DNA from: an uncultured Bacteroidales bacterium
Lineage (GTDB): Bacteria > Bacteroidota > Bacteroidia > Bacteroidales > Bacteroidaceae
Length of the DNA: 64,000 nucleotides
Direction: 5' to 3'
Assembly: GCA_902798685.1 (NCBI GenBank)
Contig: CADBXO010000001.1
Span: forward strand, 1 to 64,000
The notes below the pieces were generated by a model. That model was not told where the DNA came from. It did no database searches and saw only the letters and a list, made by a program, of their open reading frames with translations. The translations under genes were made by a program, and so were the position numbers. Below, in pieces: positions 26,503-37,339 of the stretch. Each line of letters begins with the position of its first letter. Within the stretch, counting starts at the first letter, position 1.

Positions 26503-26549
26503 GTCTGCATATTAAACGTTGTGTATGTGCTGGTTATTGTATATAATAC

Positions 26550-26557
26550 TATATTTG
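26550..26557 (+). promoter_or_regulatory. -7 element TATATTTG for the esterase gene
   Basis: Exact TAnnTTTG, leaving a leader of about 40 nt before the ATG at 26604. Confidence 0.5.
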
Positions 26558-26603
26558 CAGATAAGTTAAAGCAGCCGAATACTAACCTTATCAATAAAGA
26601 CTT

Positions 26604-27719
26604 ATGAAAAAAATTCTTACAACAGTATTGCTGTTCCTATTGGCGGTAGCCGCATCGGCCCAGGAACTCAACAATTTCTCAAGAGGACGTCAGCAGGTGA
26701 AATCACCTGAAATCAACGGTGAAAAGGTGACATTCCGTCTCAATGCAAACTATGCGACCGTAGTCAACCTCCAGGGCAACTGGCTGGATGGCAGCGTTCC
26801 CATGCAGAAAGGCCAGAACGGTGTATGGGAGGTTACTTTAGATACCCCTTCACCTGAGATCTACACATACAACTTTGTAGTGGACGGCGTCTCGGTCAAC
26901 GACCCTCAGAACTATATGGTACAGCGTGACGGTACCCGTTACCTGAATATGCTGATGGTACCCGGAGAGCGCTCTGAGAACTATTTCGAGGCCAATCAGC
27001 GCGGTACTGTAACTTATCGCTGGTATGACAGCAAGATATTGGGAATCAACCGCCGTGTGACCGTCTATACTCCTTACGGTTATGAGACCAGCGGCAAGAA
27101 ATATCCCGTGCTCTATCTGCTTCACGGAGCCGGCGGTGACGAGGAAGCCTGGACATCGATGGGCCGCACTGCACAGATTCTGGACAACCTGATTGAGAAG
27201 GGACTTGCTCAGCCAATGATTGTGGTAATGCCTAACGGTAACCCCGGACAGCAGGCTGCACAGCCTCTGGGTCTTCCCGAAAAGCAGATTGACCGCCGCG
27301 ATCCCGCTATGGCCGATGCATACGTAAAGAGCCTCTGCACCGAGATTGTTCCTTTCATAGAGAAGAACTTCCGTGTTATAGCAAAGCCTGAGTCACGCGC
27401 CATTGCAGGTCTGTCAATGGGTGGCGGCCACACCATTACCGCTACAAACCTGTATCCCGCCATGTTTGACTGGATCTGCCCGTTGTCTGCAGCCGGCAGT
27501 TCAACCGCCGAGCAGATAACCGCACTCAAGAAGGCCGGCGTAAAACTCTATTTCCTGGCTTGCGGTACAAGCGATTTCCTGTGGGATAATTCCGTTACAC
27601 TTGACAAGACCATGACCGACTGCGGCCTGGAACACACCTTCTACAAGTCAGACGGAGGTCATGTTTGGGCCAACTGGCGTCTGTATCTGAATACCTTCGC
27701 TCAGTTGCTGTTCAAGTAA
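26604..27719 (+). CDS. secreted CE1-type esterase with N-terminal CBM48-like domain
   Basis: 371 residues with signal peptide (LLFLLAVAASAQ). Residues ~35-110 are a CBM48/early-set-like beta-sandwich (VNLQGNWLDGSVPM, YTYNFVVDG), followed by an esterase D alpha/beta-hydrolase domain. Catalytic triad visible: Ser271 in GLSMGGG, Asp324 in GTSDFLW, His353 in DGGHVWAN; oxyanion region YLLHGAGGDE. CE1 enzymes with this layout are feruloyl or acetyl xylan esterases acting on plant hemicellulose. This fits the GH31, GH67 and xylA genes elsewhere in the window, though it is not clustered with them. Confidence 0.88.
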   Translation: MKKILTTVLLFLLAVAASAQELNNFSRGRQQVKSPEINGEKVTFRLNANYATVVNLQGNWLDGSVPMQKGQNGVWEVTLDTPSPEIYTYNFVVDGVSVNDPQNYMVQRDGTRYLNMLMVPGERSENYFEANQRGTVTYRWYDSKILGINRRVTVYTPYGYETSGKKYPVLYLLHGAGGDEEAWTSMGRTAQILDNLIEKGLAQPMIVVMPNGNPGQQAAQPLGLPEKQIDRRDPAMADAYVKSLCTEIVPFIEKNFRVIAKPESRAIAGLSMGGGHTITATNLYPAMFDWICPLSAAGSSTAEQITALKKAGVKLYFLACGTSDFLWDNSVTLDKTMTDCGLEHTFYKSDGGHVWANWRLYLNTFAQLLFK

Positions 27720-27740
27720 AAGAAGAGACTGAAATAGGAG

Positions 27741-27776
27741 AGGACGATCGGAATAATCCGGTCGTTCTTTCTTTTT
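27741..27776 (+). terminator. terminator after the esterase gene
   Basis: GACGATCGGA pairs with TCCGGTCGTT (one G-U pair) around AATA-type loop, followed by CTTTCTTTTTT. Confidence 0.75.
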
Positions 27777-27800
27777 TATTCTTTATTTCTAAAAAAAGAG

Positions 27801-27808
27801 TACCTTTG
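27801..27808 (+). promoter_or_regulatory. -7 element TACCTTTG for proS
   Basis: Exact TAnnTTTG, 21 nt before the ATG at 27830. Confidence 0.6.
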
Positions 27809-27829
27809 CACTCCGAAAAATCTTAGGAT

Positions 27830-29311
27830 ATGGCAAAAGAACTTAAAGATCTTACCAAAAGAAGCGAGAACTACTCGCAGTGGTATAATGAACTGGTAGT
27901 TAAGGCTGACCTTGCAGAGCAGGCTCCTGTCCGCGGTTGCATGGTTATCAAGCCCTACGGTTATGCAATCTGGGAGAAGATACAGCGTACCCTTGATGAC
28001 AAGTTCAAGGAGACCGGTCATGTGAATGCATACTTCCCATTGCTTATCCCAAAGTCATATCTGAGCCGTGAGGCCGAGCACGTTGAGGGTTTTGCCAAGG
28101 AGTGCGCCGTTGTAACACACTACCGTCTTAAGAATGCTGAGGACGGAAGCGGCGTTATCGTGGATCCCGCAGCCAAGCTGGAGGAGGAGCTGATAGTTCG
28201 TCCTACATCTGAGACAATCATCTGGGCAACATATAAGAACTGGATCAAGTCATACCGTGACCTGCCTATCCTGTGCAACCAGTGGGCTAACGTAATGCGC
28301 TGGGAGATGCGTCCGCGTCTGTTCCTGCGTACTGCTGAGTTCCTGTGGCAGGAGGGTCATACCGCACACGCCACTCGTGAGGAGGCTGAGCAGGAGGCAC
28401 GCCGCATGCAGCAGGTTTATGCTGACTTCGTAGAGGGTTATATGGCCGTTCCGGTTGTTCGTGGCGTCAAGTCCGAGACCGAGCGTTTTGCAGGTGCTCT
28501 TGATACCTATACCATCGAGTCAATGACTCAGGACGGTAAGGCCCTGCAGTGCGGTACATCACACTTCCTGGGTCAGAACTTTGCCAAGGCCTTTGATGTT
28601 CAGTTCATCAACAAGGAGAACAAGCTGGAGTATGTATGGGCTACCTCATGGGGCGTATCAACACGTCTGATGGGTGCTCTGATCATGGCTCACTCTGATG
28701 ACAACGGTCTTGTTCTGCCTCCTAAGCTTGCTCCCATACAGGTAGTAATTGTTCCTATCTATAAGAATGAAGAGGACCTGGCACAGATAAGCGCCAAGGT
28801 TAATACTCTTGTTGAGGCTCTCCGTAAGAAGGGTATCAGCGTCAAGTATGATGACGCCGATAACAAGCGTCCCGGATTCAAGTTCGCCGATTATGAGGTT
28901 AAGGGTGTTCCCGTACGCGTTGCCCTGGGTATGCGTGACCTTGAGGCCGGTACATGTGAGATCATGCGCCGTGACACTCTGGAGAAGGAGACCGTTCCGT
29001 TTGAGGGTCTTGAGAACCTGATTCCTTCTATGCTTGACGACATGCAGACCGCAATCTTTGAGAAGGCCAAGGCATGGCGTGACGCACGCATGGTTGAGGT
29101 TAACTCATACGACGAGTTCAAGGAGAAGATAGAGCAGGGCTTCTTTGTTCTGGCTCACTGGGACGGCACCGCCGAGACCGAGGCCAAGATCAAGGAGGAG
29201 ACAAAGGCTACCATCCGCTGTCTGCCTTTCGGCATGAAGGAGGAGCCGGGTACCGATGTCTACAGCGGTAAGCCCGCTGCACGCCGTGTACTCTTTGCAC
29301 GTTCCTATTAA
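27830..29311 (+). CDS. proS: proline--tRNA ligase, archaeal/eukaryotic-like type
   Basis: 493 residues, the short form without the bacterial INS editing domain. Class II motifs: motif 2 ([17 protein letters not shown]), motif 3 region ([23 protein letters not shown]), an HGTP anticodon-binding domain (VVIVPIYKN) and the C-terminal zinc-like extension ending [10 protein letters not shown] with a terminal Tyr. Bacteroidota usually carry this type. Its 3' end overlaps tamB by 4 bp, tail to tail. Confidence 0.96.
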   Translation: MAKELKDLTKRSENYSQWYNELVVKADLAEQAPVRGCMVIKPYGYAIWEKIQRTLDDKFKETGHVNAYFPLLIPKSYLSREAEHVEGFAKECAVVTHYRLKNAEDGSGVIVDPAAKLEEELIVRPTSETIIWATYKNWIKSYRDLPILCNQWANVMRWEMRPRLFLRTAEFLWQEGHTAHATREEAEQEARRMQQVYADFVEGYMAVPVVRGVKSETERFAGALDTYTIESMTQDGKALQCGTSHFLGQNFAKAFDVQFINKENKLEYVWATSWGVSTRLMGALIMAHSDDNGLVLPPKLAPIQVVIVPIYKNEEDLAQISAKVNTLVEALRKKGISVKYDDADNKRPGFKFADYEVKGVPVRVALGMRDLEAGTCEIMRRDTLEKETVPFEGLENLIPSMLDDMQTAIFEKAKAWRDARMVEVNSYDEFKEKIEQGFFVLAHWDGTAETEAKIKEETKATIRCLPFGMKEEPGTDVYSGKPAARRVLFARSY

Positions 29312-32300
29312 AAATCTTTTTCGAGTACCAGACCTACGCCCTGAGTAGTCAGCGTGGTCTTTGAGAAGTATTTATCATTGGCTTTGTTATAGCCTTTGAT
29401 ACTGATGCCTTTGCCTCGTTTGTCGGGTATGAGCAGATACTTGAACTCAAAGTCACCGATAAAGTTCGAGGTGTTGTTGATTGTGTTTTCCCTGTAACCG
29501 AAGTTACCGTTTATAAGCAGACGGTTGTTGAGCAGGTGGGCCTCCAGAATGCCCTGGAGCTCCTTATTGCTCAGGTTGGTGGCATCGTTGGTAAGGTAAC
29601 TGCTGGCGCTGACATTACTTGACAGTGATATCTTGTCATTATCCATTACCTGTGACAGCAGGTTGTTTATCTGACCGCTTACGGTGTTGTTTACGATTGA
29701 TTCAACTGCACTGGGAGTCATACGGTCAGAATTCATGTCTTCAGTATAGAAACGTCCCAGAGCCAGCAGGTAGATGAACTGGTTGTTGCGCTGTTCCTCG
29801 GTGGTTGTCGCATTGGCCAGGACAGCCTTCTCATCGGGTGTTCCGTTAGGCATGTCGATATCGAATGTCACACGCGGATCAGTTACGTTTCCGGTTATAC
29901 CCATAAGACAGCGTACGTGAACCTTGTTATTGGACGATGCGCTGGGATCAAGGTCATATATCGATGCGGAATTTACGTTGTGGTAGGTCTGGAGGTTTAT
30001 TTCAGTATCCAGCGGAGCTCCGTTGAACCTTACGTAACTGCCCTCCATGAGGTTGAAGTTCTTACGTATGATCTCCTCGATGGAAAGGGCACACTGACCG
30101 TAACTCAGGTTGTAGATACCGTTGAGTGAAGGACCGTCCTTGGACGTGTAAGCCATCGATATATTGCCGTTTCCACGGAAGAATCCGTTAAGTGAGGGCA
30201 TAGCCATTTCAATCAGGGCATCCTCACTGCACTCCACGTTCAGATCCAGACGGAAGGGCTTGTTCTTCTTTGTCTTGTCGGGGATGATGTTCCTGACTGT
30301 CTCCTCATCGATATTTACGGTTCCGCGGTCTACAATGGTCAGGAAGTTATAATCGGCCACGGTACCTGACCTGGGGCTGTAACCGATCCTTGTTCCAGGG
30401 GCGGTACGGGCATCGACCCATACATTGAGTCCTGCAGTGGGATCGTAATTGAGTGACATGGAGCCCTCAGCGTATACTGATGCGAATATGTCACTCTTTT
30501 CATTCTTGGACTGGTTGAATACGAGCATATCGGCCACATACGCGGACATGTCTACTCTCCAGTTGGAGAACTTGTCATGAGAGAGGATACAGGTCAACAG
30601 ACCGTCGTGTCCCTTTTCATCGTAGAATTCCACGTCTCTGAAGAGCATCTGGCCCGGCTCGAACCAGAGTGTGTCACGCTTGACAAGGAATGTGGTGTGG
30701 ACGGCATCCTGGATGAAATAGCCGTCTTCAAGTATGGCCTGGCCCTCCATGTCAATGTCCGGGAGTTCACCGAACAGCCGCAACTGACCGACAGCACGGC
30801 CGCCCATCTCCTTGAACGCTGACTTGGTCCAGGTGTTGAGGAAATGAAGGTCGGTATGGTTGGCATCCAATGCCACGTCAAGATATTTGGTCTGTGGTAT
30901 GAAGTATCCGCTGAAGCCCGTTGAGGAGACGCCCTCGTCATTCATGGTTCCTTGTACCTCAACCTGATGAGTGGTGCGGTTCCAGCGGCAGTTTGCCTCG
31001 AGAAGACCGTGGTATGAGTCCAGGAAATTGAAATCCTCAACCCTGAATGATCCCGAGAAAGCGGGGTTGGCCAGTACGCTGGAGACGAATACCTGGCCAG
31101 ATGCAATGCCTTCAAATCTGGGCGCTTTCTTGAGATGCATCATGGCCATGGTCTGCCCCAGATTGATATTCTTCATTGAAAGTACAAAGACATCACTGGT
31201 GTCAGATGATACGGTTCCGTTGGCGTAGAGGAACTGGTCGTTGTTGCTTGCATTCAGGTCCGTGACGGTCACCTTGCCCATATCGGTCAGGATCTGAGCT
31301 ATGGAGAGATCCCAGATGGTGCCGTTTACCGTTATGTTGGTGGTGTCAACAACAGACAGTGACTGCAGTCCGTGACGGCGGTCATACTTGAGGAACTGGG
31401 TGAGTGTCTGCGCAGTTCCGCTCATGGTGTGTGATTTGTTGCCCCATGAGTAATCGGCCCTGACTATATCGGTGAATGCCTCGAATGATGCGGTCAGGCT
31501 GGTCATATCGCCTGTCTTGTCACCGTATGCACCTGAAAGGTCTACATTGCAGGTTCCATCGGAGGATTTCAGGTCGAGTCGGGCATCGGTAATACCCTGT
31601 TCCCTCAATGAGAGGTCCGGAACGGATACGGAGCCTGAGTAGACCTTCTTGCTGTCCATGAAGGTCATCTTGAGGTGAGCGGGCTGATTTACTGAAACGG
31701 GTGAGTGGAATACCTTCTGCATGAAGTCGGTGTTCTGTATGTTCACATCGAGAGCAAAGCTGTTGGCGGCCTTGGCGTAAGAGCCGGCCTTGAGCTTGGT
31801 ACCTACCAGCTTTCCTATGGTGGGAAGGGCGTCGGAGCAGGCCTTGGCGATTGAAGCCGGTATACGCGATGCCTGATAGTTACCAATGAGCGTTGCGTTC
31901 ATAAAGTCACTGTAAATGGTAGTGGCCCTCAGGTACTCGTTGTATTGGCCGATGGCTACGGTCATGTTGCCCATTGACCAGTCTCCCGATTCATCGGCAT
32001 AATAGAGGCTGTCAACCGAAATCTTTCCGATGATATCGTCTATGTTGTGTCCGATGACCGTCGCGTTGATCTGGGCGGTCAGTGACATGGTGTCCCTGTC
32101 AACCAGATGATAGGCACCCAGGTTGATGGAATCGGCCGTGGCCTTTACGGCATAGTAGGGGATGTTGCCGGTTCCTATTCCCGCATTGAGGTCCAGGGCT
32201 CCGTTCTTGTCGGCGAACTTGAGGTCTGTGAGTATCAGGTCAGGGTTGAACGAACCGTTGACGGTGATACCGCGGTAGTTGTATCTCTTGTATCTGAGAC

Positions 32301-33651
32301 TGCCTATTCTTCCGTTGAAACGGCCTGAAAAACCTTCGTCCTCTTTTGTCACTTCAGTGTGGGCGGTGAGTGAACAGTTGCCCAGATCCCTGTTGCCGGT
32401 GAAGGTGCGCAGGTTGACATCCTGTGCGGTCAGGTTGCCGCTGTATGAGCCGTTCTGGCCGGTCATGTCACATAATACCGTACCTGCCTGGCTTATGAGT
32501 TCCAGCGTTGAATTGGCGTTGCCGCCCTGGTTTTCATAGTTGGCCTTGAAGGAGCCGTTGCCCAATGAATTCAGCTGGGCGGGCAGAGTGAGGGCAAAAC
32601 CCGCAAACTGATCCTTGATCCACTGCGGCAGATCATCGGAGAATGTGCCGTGTGCATCGGCATAGCGGCATCCGGTGATATGGAATGCAGTATCAAGCAT
32701 CACGGTACCGCTCATTCCTATGTCCAGGATGCTGTCCGGAACCTGTAGGTAGAGGGCTTTCAGGTTGAGGTCACCACCTCGCCCGTTGCCTCTCAGTGAG
32801 AATGACACCGGAGTGGTCATGGAGGCAGTCTTGGGATAAAGAGCCTTGAAGTCACTTCCGGTAAGGGTGGCTTTGATGTCCACATCCAGGTCCGGCAACC
32901 CGTTCAGAATGGTCGCGAATCCGGCATCGGCACTAAGACGTTTGGCTTCAAAACTGCTGTAGGGGGTTGTGAACACTAACCCGGAGAGGTCTGCGCCATC
33001 CTTGCCTATGTTGACTGCTCCCTTGGCTTTGTTAAGCATGAAGCCGGACTGCTCGGCAAAGGTGAATTTCCTTATGATGACCGATACGGTGTCCTGATTG
33101 AGCGCTTTCAGCGAGAGATTTGCGGTGAGACCGCTCACTCCGATGTGATTGGGATTGAAGATGCTGTCTGTCCACTCGGCACTGTTGACATCGTAGCGTA
33201 TCGAGCCGTTCCTGATGAGTATGGAGTTGGCCCTGAGTGACATGGGCTCATCGCTTCCGCCAAAGAGTTCAGTCAGGAACGCGTAATTGGGATCTGACTC
33301 GGGATCCTCACGGTTGAGCCTTATGCTGGGGCTGTTTACTCTGACACTGGTGATGCTGAGTTTTTTCTTGAGCAGCTTGACCGGTTTGAGCCTGAGTGAC
33401 AGTGATGCGGCGTGGGCCAGGGTGTCATGCTGAAGGTCATAGACGGTCAGTCCGTCGATGGTGATTCCAAACGGGTAGGTGAACTGTACACGGCCGGCTT
33501 CGACGTCCGTTCCCAGAGCGGAGGAGGCGATAGATACCACATGCACGGCGGCCTCCTGCTGAATCTTTCTGTTATTCAGCAAAATATGGCCGGTCAGATA
33601 GGAAGCTATCAAAACGGCCAGCAGAATGTGGACTATCTTACCCGTTTTCAC
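29308..33651 (-). CDS. tamB: translocation and assembly module protein TamB (DUF490 family)
   Basis: 1447 residues, start at ATG 33651. One N-terminal membrane anchor ([19 protein letters not shown]), then an extremely long periplasmic beta-rich region (AsmA/TamB-like groove), and a C-terminal DUF490 domain of about 400 residues (from ~[20 protein letters not shown] to the end, with [13 protein letters not shown] and [15 protein letters not shown]). TamB spans the periplasm; it was linked to outer-membrane protein assembly and, in proteobacteria, to phospholipid transport to the outer membrane. The usual partner TamA/BamA is not in this window. Length and both end motifs fit the Bacteroidota family. 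Confidence 0.93.
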   Translation of the reverse strand: MKTGKIVHILLAVLIASYLTGHILLNNRKIQQEAAVHVVSIASSALGTDVEAGRVQFTYPFGITIDGLTVYDLQHDTLAHAASLSLRLKPVKLLKKKLSITSVRVNSPSIRLNREDPESDPNYAFLTELFGGSDEPMSLRANSILIRNGSIRYDVNSAEWTDSIFNPNHIGVSGLTANLSLKALNQDTVSVIIRKFTFAEQSGFMLNKAKGAVNIGKDGADLSGLVFTTPYSSFEAKRLSADAGFATILNGLPDLDVDIKATLTGSDFKALYPKTASMTTPVSFSLRGNGRGGDLNLKALYLQVPDSILDIGMSGTVMLDTAFHITGCRYADAHGTFSDDLPQWIKDQFAGFALTLPAQLNSLGNGSFKANYENQGGNANSTLELISQAGTVLCDMTGQNGSYSGNLTAQDVNLRTFTGNRDLGNCSLTAHTEVTKEDEGFSGRFNGRIGSLRYKRYNYRGITVNGSFNPDLILTDLKFADKNGALDLNAGIGTGNIPYYAVKATADSINLGAYHLVDRDTMSLTAQINATVIGHNIDDIIGKISVDSLYYADESGDWSMGNMTVAIGQYNEYLRATTIYSDFMNATLIGNYQASRIPASIAKACSDALPTIGKLVGTKLKAGSYAKAANSFALDVNIQNTDFMQKVFHSPVSVNQPAHLKMTFMDSKKVYSGSVSVPDLSLREQGITDARLDLKSSDGTCNVDLSGAYGDKTGDMTSLTASFEAFTDIVRADYSWGNKSHTMSGTAQTLTQFLKYDRRHGLQSLSVVDTTNITVNGTIWDLSIAQILTDMGKVTVTDLNASNNDQFLYANGTVSSDTSDVFVLSMKNINLGQTMAMMHLKKAPRFEGIASGQVFVSSVLANPAFSGSFRVEDFNFLDSYHGLLEANCRWNRTTHQVEVQGTMNDEGVSSTGFSGYFIPQTKYLDVALDANHTDLHFLNTWTKSAFKEMGGRAVGQLRLFGELPDIDMEGQAILEDGYFIQDAVHTTFLVKRDTLWFEPGQMLFRDVEFYDEKGHDGLLTCILSHDKFSNWRVDMSAYVADMLVFNQSKNEKSDIFASVYAEGSMSLNYDPTAGLNVWVDARTAPGTRIGYSPRSGTVADYNFLTIVDRGTVNIDEETVRNIIPDKTKKNKPFRLDLNVECSEDALIEMAMPSLNGFFRGNGNISMAYTSKDGPSLNGIYNLSYGQCALSIEEIIRKNFNLMEGSYVRFNGAPLDTEINLQTYHNVNSASIYDLDPSASSNNKVHVRCLMGITGNVTDPRVTFDIDMPNGTPDEKAVLANATTTEEQRNNQFIYLLALGRFYTEDMNSDRMTPSAVESIVNNTVSGQINNLLSQVMDNDKISLSSNVSASSYLTNDATNLSNKELQGILEAHLLNNRLLINGNFGYRENTINNTSNFIGDFEFKYLLIPDKRGKGISIKGYNKANDKYFSKTTLTTQGVGLVLEKDF

Positions 33652-33846
33652 AATATGCGAATGTAGGCAATTCTTGGGAGAAAAAAATCATCTTTATCGA
33701 GAGATTTTCTAAAAAAATGCGCGAGCAGATACCTGTAGAGCGGTTTTTCTCTTGTATTTGCCGATGGAATGGGGCTTTTTTGAAAGTGTTGATAAATGAC
33801 CTCGCTTTTTTGGTTTTATTAAGTTAGTACATAACTCTTTTATTAG

Positions 33847-33854
33847 TAATTTTG
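33847..33854 (+). promoter_or_regulatory. -7 element TAATTTTG for the nqr operon
   Basis: Exact TAnnTTTG with a poor -33 (TTAG, 20 bp upstream). It leaves a ~45-nt leader before nqrA at 33903. The 250 bp between tamB and nqrA otherwise hold only A+T-rich sequence. Confidence 0.55.
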
Positions 33855-33902
33855 CGCCCGCATTCTGAATAATATTAAACTATATATTCAACTAACAACA
33901 AA

Positions 33903-35252
33903 ATGGCAGAAATCATTCGTTTACGAAAAGGTCTGGACATCAAGTTGCTGGGCGCTCCCGCAAAGGAGTTGAAGGAGGTTGGAATGGCATCAGAGTACGC
34001 ACTCTGTCCCGCCGATTTCACCGGAGTCACTCCCAAGCCCGTCGTCAAGGAACAGCAGACCGTCAAGGCCGGTGAAGCTCTGTTCATTGACAAGAATCAT
34101 CCTGAGGTGAAATTCGTTTCACCTGTAAGCGGTGAGGTACTTGCAGTGAACCGTGGCGCACGCCGCAAGGTCTTGAGCATTGTGGTCAAGCCCGATGCAA
34201 AGCAGACTTATGTAGAGTTCGGAACCAAGAGCGTTCAGTCGCTCTCAGGTGAGGAGGTTAAGGCCGCCCTGTTGGAGTCGGGCCTTTTTTCATTCTTCCG
34301 TCAGCGTCCCTACGACGTTATCGCTAACCCCGCTGATGCACCGAGAGGTATTTTCGTATCAGCATTCGATTCCAAGCCTCTGGCTCCGGATTTCGAGTTT
34401 GTACTTCAGGGTAATGAGGTAGACTTCCGTACCGGTCTGAGTGCAATCGCCAAGATTGCTCCCACAACACTGAGCATCAGTGTCAGTCAGACCGCCGAGG
34501 CTCTTACAGACGCTAAGAATGTTGACCTCTATGCTTTCAAGGGTGCTCATCCCGCAGGCAACGTAGGTGTACAGATCAACCACATCAAGCCCGTCAACAA
34601 GGGTGAGGTTGTTTGGACCATCGACCCCGAGGCAGTTATCTTCATCGGCCGTCTGTTCAACAAGGGTATCGTTGATATGACACGCATCATCGCCGTAGCA
34701 GGTGAGGAGGTTGTCAATCCCCAGTACCTCAAGGTTGTTGCAGGTGCCAAGATCGATTCTATTCTGGACGGTCGCCTGAACAAGACCGAGCACATCCGTA
34801 TCATCAACGGTAACGTTCTGACCGGTGTCAAGGCTTCAAAGGATGATTTCCTGGGTGCTTTTGCAAACATGATCACCGTTATCCCCGAGGGTGATGACGT
34901 TAACGAGTTCATGGGTTGGATTGCTCCCCGTTTCAAGCAGTTCAGCGTAAGCCGCACATTCTTCTCATGGCTTGCATGCAAGAAGAACTTCAGCATTGAT
35001 GCACGCATCAAGGGCGGTGAGCGTCACATGATCATGTCAAACGAGTATGATAAGGTATTCCCGATGGATATCTATCCCGAGTTCCTTATCAAGGCTATTA
35101 TCACGGGCAATATCGACAAGATGGAGGCATACGGTATTTACGAGGTGGCTCCTGAGGATTTTGCTCTCTGCGAGTTTGTGGATTCTTCAAAACTTGAGCT
35201 CCAGCGTATCGTACGCGAGGGCCTTGATAACCTTCGTGCCGAAATGGCCTAA
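33903..35252 (+). CDS. nqrA: Na+-translocating NADH:quinone reductase subunit A
   Basis: 449 residues, soluble cytoplasmic subunit. Characteristic segments: LRKGLDIKLLGAPAKE at the N-terminus, SPVSGEVLAVNRGARRKVLSI (lipoyl-like hairpin), GHP-like AHPAGNVGVQINHI, and FVDSSKLELQRIVREGL at the end. First gene of nqrABCDEF; the complex oxidises NADH, reduces quinone and pumps Na+ across the inner membrane, the main primary sodium pump in Bacteroidota. nqrB starts 13 nt later. Confidence 0.96.
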   Translation: MAEIIRLRKGLDIKLLGAPAKELKEVGMASEYALCPADFTGVTPKPVVKEQQTVKAGEALFIDKNHPEVKFVSPVSGEVLAVNRGARRKVLSIVVKPDAKQTYVEFGTKSVQSLSGEEVKAALLESGLFSFFRQRPYDVIANPADAPRGIFVSAFDSKPLAPDFEFVLQGNEVDFRTGLSAIAKIAPTTLSISVSQTAEALTDAKNVDLYAFKGAHPAGNVGVQINHIKPVNKGEVVWTIDPEAVIFIGRLFNKGIVDMTRIIAVAGEEVVNPQYLKVVAGAKIDSILDGRLNKTEHIRIINGNVLTGVKASKDDFLGAFANMITVIPEGDDVNEFMGWIAPRFKQFSVSRTFFSWLACKKNFSIDARIKGGERHMIMSNEYDKVFPMDIYPEFLIKAIITGNIDKMEAYGIYEVAPEDFALCEFVDSSKLELQRIVREGLDNLRAEMA

Positions 35253-35265
35253 AACCTGACGAGTT

Positions 35266-36429
35266 ATGAGTTTAAGAAATTACATAGACAAGATCAAACC
35301 GAGTTTCGAGGAGGGCGGCAAGCTGCATGCATTCCGTTCGGTTTTTGAAGGATTCGAGACATTCCTTTATGTTCCCAACACCACTGCCAAGAACGGCGTG
35401 AACATTCACGACTCATTCGACAGCAAGCGAATGATGATCATGGTTGTTATCGCCCTGGTTCCCGCACTGCTGTTCGGTATGTACAATGTAGGCTATCAGC
35501 ACTTTGCTCTGGCCGGTCTGCTTGAGCAGGCTACTTTCTGGAATAAGTTCTGGTTTGGCTTCCTGGCCGTTCTGCCCAGACTGATTGTTTCATATGTCGT
35601 AGGTCTTACAATAGAGTTCATCGTGGCTCAGTGGAAGCACGAGGAGATTCAGGAGGGTTACCTGGTATCAGGTTTCATCATTCCTCTGATTATCCCCGCA
35701 ACCACACCGCTGTGGATTCTTGCAGTAGCCGTTGCCTTCTCAGTAATCTTTGCCAAGGAGATATTCGGCGGTACAGGTATGAACTTCCTGAACGTTGCCC
35801 TGATTACCCGTGCATTCATATTCTTTGCATATCCTTCAGTTATCACCGGTGAGACCGTTTGGGTGGTTGACCACGCAATCTGCGGCCTTGGCGCTGACAT
35901 TGACGGTATGACCGCTGCTACCGCTCTGGGTACAGCCGCTACCACTACAGTAGCTCCTGCATTTGATATGAATATGGTATGGGGCTTCATTCCGGGTTCT
36001 GTTGGTGAGACCAGCGTTATCGCCATCGCTCTTGGCGCTCTGCTGCTCCTCTATACCGGAATCGCAAGCTGGAAGACAATGCTTTCAGTATTCGCAGGCG
36101 GTATCCTGATGGCTCTGGTATACAACCAGTGGGGTCCCGACAACGCTATGGCTCAGATGCCCTGGTATGAGCACATCTGCCTGGGCGGTTTCTGCTTCGG
36201 TGCCGTATTCATGGCAACTGATCCGGTTACATCGGCCCGTACTGAGGTAGGTAAGTGGATCTACGGTCTGCTGATCGGTATGATGGCAATCACAATCCGC
36301 GTCATGAACCCCGGTTATCCCGAAGGTATGATGCTGGCCATCCTGCTCATGAACTGCTTCGCTCCGCTCATTGACTACTGCGTAGTACAGCGTAACGTGA
36401 ACAAACGTCTTAACAGAATAAACAAATAA
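35266..36429 (+). CDS. nqrB: Na+-translocating NADH:quinone reductase subunit B
   Basis: 387 residues, polytopic membrane subunit (about ten helices) that forms most of the Na+ channel. The covalent FMN site, in other species DGxSGAT, is here DGMTAAT with the acceptor Thr at about residue 219; the Gly-to-Ala change inside the flavinylation motif is a small deviation. Other signatures: TPLWILAVAVAFSVIFAKEIFGG, FMATDPVTSARTE. An ApbE flavin transferase is needed but not encoded in the window. Confidence 0.95.
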   Translation: MSLRNYIDKIKPSFEEGGKLHAFRSVFEGFETFLYVPNTTAKNGVNIHDSFDSKRMMIMVVIALVPALLFGMYNVGYQHFALAGLLEQATFWNKFWFGFLAVLPRLIVSYVVGLTIEFIVAQWKHEEIQEGYLVSGFIIPLIIPATTPLWILAVAVAFSVIFAKEIFGGTGMNFLNVALITRAFIFFAYPSVITGETVWVVDHAICGLGADIDGMTAATALGTAATTTVAPAFDMNMVWGFIPGSVGETSVIAIALGALLLLYTGIASWKTMLSVFAGGILMALVYNQWGPDNAMAQMPWYEHICLGGFCFGAVFMATDPVTSARTEVGKWIYGLLIGMMAITIRVMNPGYPEGMMLAILLMNCFAPLIDYCVVQRNVNKRLNRINK

Positions 36430-36434
36430 GGATT

Positions 36435-37331
36435 ATGGCTACGAAAAAATTCAGATGTAAGGTTTGTGGCTATGTCCACGAAGGAGATAAGGCTCCTGAG
36501 AAGTGCCCCATGTGTCAGGCACCTCAGAGTGAGTTTGAAGAGATTGTAGAGGAGGGCGCTGCAGCTCCCGCCAAGAAGGGTCTCAATACCAACAGCAACG
36601 TTTATACCATCCTGTATGCAGCCGTAATGGTTGTTATCGTGGCATTCCTGCTGGTGTTCGTATCACAGACTCTCAAGGAGCGTCAGACTGCTAACGTAAT
36701 CAACGATACAAAGCAGCAGATCCTGTCAGCCCTCAACCTGAGGGATCAGGCCGATGTTGCCGCTACATATGAAAAGGTTATCAAGGCCGATGCACTTATG
36801 CAGCCCAACGGCAAGCTCGCTGAGTATGAGGGTGAGTTCAACACCTCTTACAAGAGTGAGTTCGACAACGGTAACTTCCACGTATTCGTTGCTGATGTTG
36901 ACGGTGAGCGCAAGTTTGTCATCCCGATGAACGGACTTGGTCTGTGGGGTACCATCTGGGGCTATATCGCTCTCAATGAGGACCGCACAACCGTTTACGG
37001 CGTTTACTTCTCACACTCATCAGAGACCCCGGGTCTGGGTGGTGAGATTGCCGGAACCAAGTTCCAGGACCGTTTCCCCGGCAAGTCTGTAGTTGAGAAC
37101 GATGAGGTTGCCCTCAAGGTTGTCAAGTACGGTAAGGCTGACCAGAGCTCTCAGTATGAGATTGACGGTGTAACCGGTGCTACCATCACATCAACCGGTG
37201 TGAACACCATGATTAATAAGGTGCTCTCAGCATACATTCCTTTCCTGACCAAGCAGTGCTGCAAAGAAGGTGCTTGCGAGGAGGGTAATGAAGAGTGCTG
37301 CGAGGAGCATAATGTTGAATCTAACGACTGA
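36435..37331 (+). CDS. nqrC: NqrC with fused N-terminal rubredoxin-type module and Cys-rich tail
   Basis: 298 residues, longer than the ~230-260 usual for NqrC. Residues 1-35 form a rubredoxin/rubrerythrin-type metal knuckle pair: C8xxC11-GYVHEGDKAPEKC24PMC27. A Glu/Ala linker leads to the single membrane helix (~56-80) and the periplasmic FMN-binding domain, with GLGLWGTIWGY and the flavinylation motif DGVTGAT (Thr250). The last 25 residues hold five cysteines (C275, C276, C281, C288, C289) in an acidic tail on the periplasmic side. In known NqrC the N-terminus is cytoplasmic, so the metal centre would face NqrF and NqrA. The ATG at 36435 lies 5 nt after nqrB, and no internal start near residue 50 (GLNTNSN) is an ATG, so the fusion is genuine in this frame. 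Confidence 0.93.
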   Translation: MATKKFRCKVCGYVHEGDKAPEKCPMCQAPQSEFEEIVEEGAAAPAKKGLNTNSNVYTILYAAVMVVIVAFLLVFVSQTLKERQTANVINDTKQQILSALNLRDQADVAATYEKVIKADALMQPNGKLAEYEGEFNTSYKSEFDNGNFHVFVADVDGERKFVIPMNGLGLWGTIWGYIALNEDRTTVYGVYFSHSSETPGLGGEIAGTKFQDRFPGKSVVENDEVALKVVKYGKADQSSQYEIDGVTGATITSTGVNTMINKVLSAYIPFLTKQCCKEGACEEGNEECCEEHNVESND

Positions 37332-37339
37332 TTAGGATT

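Noticed and set aside
29917..33666. Several plus-strand open frames inside tamB
   Set aside because: They are shadows of a single 1447-codon minus-strand gene with clear TamB domains.
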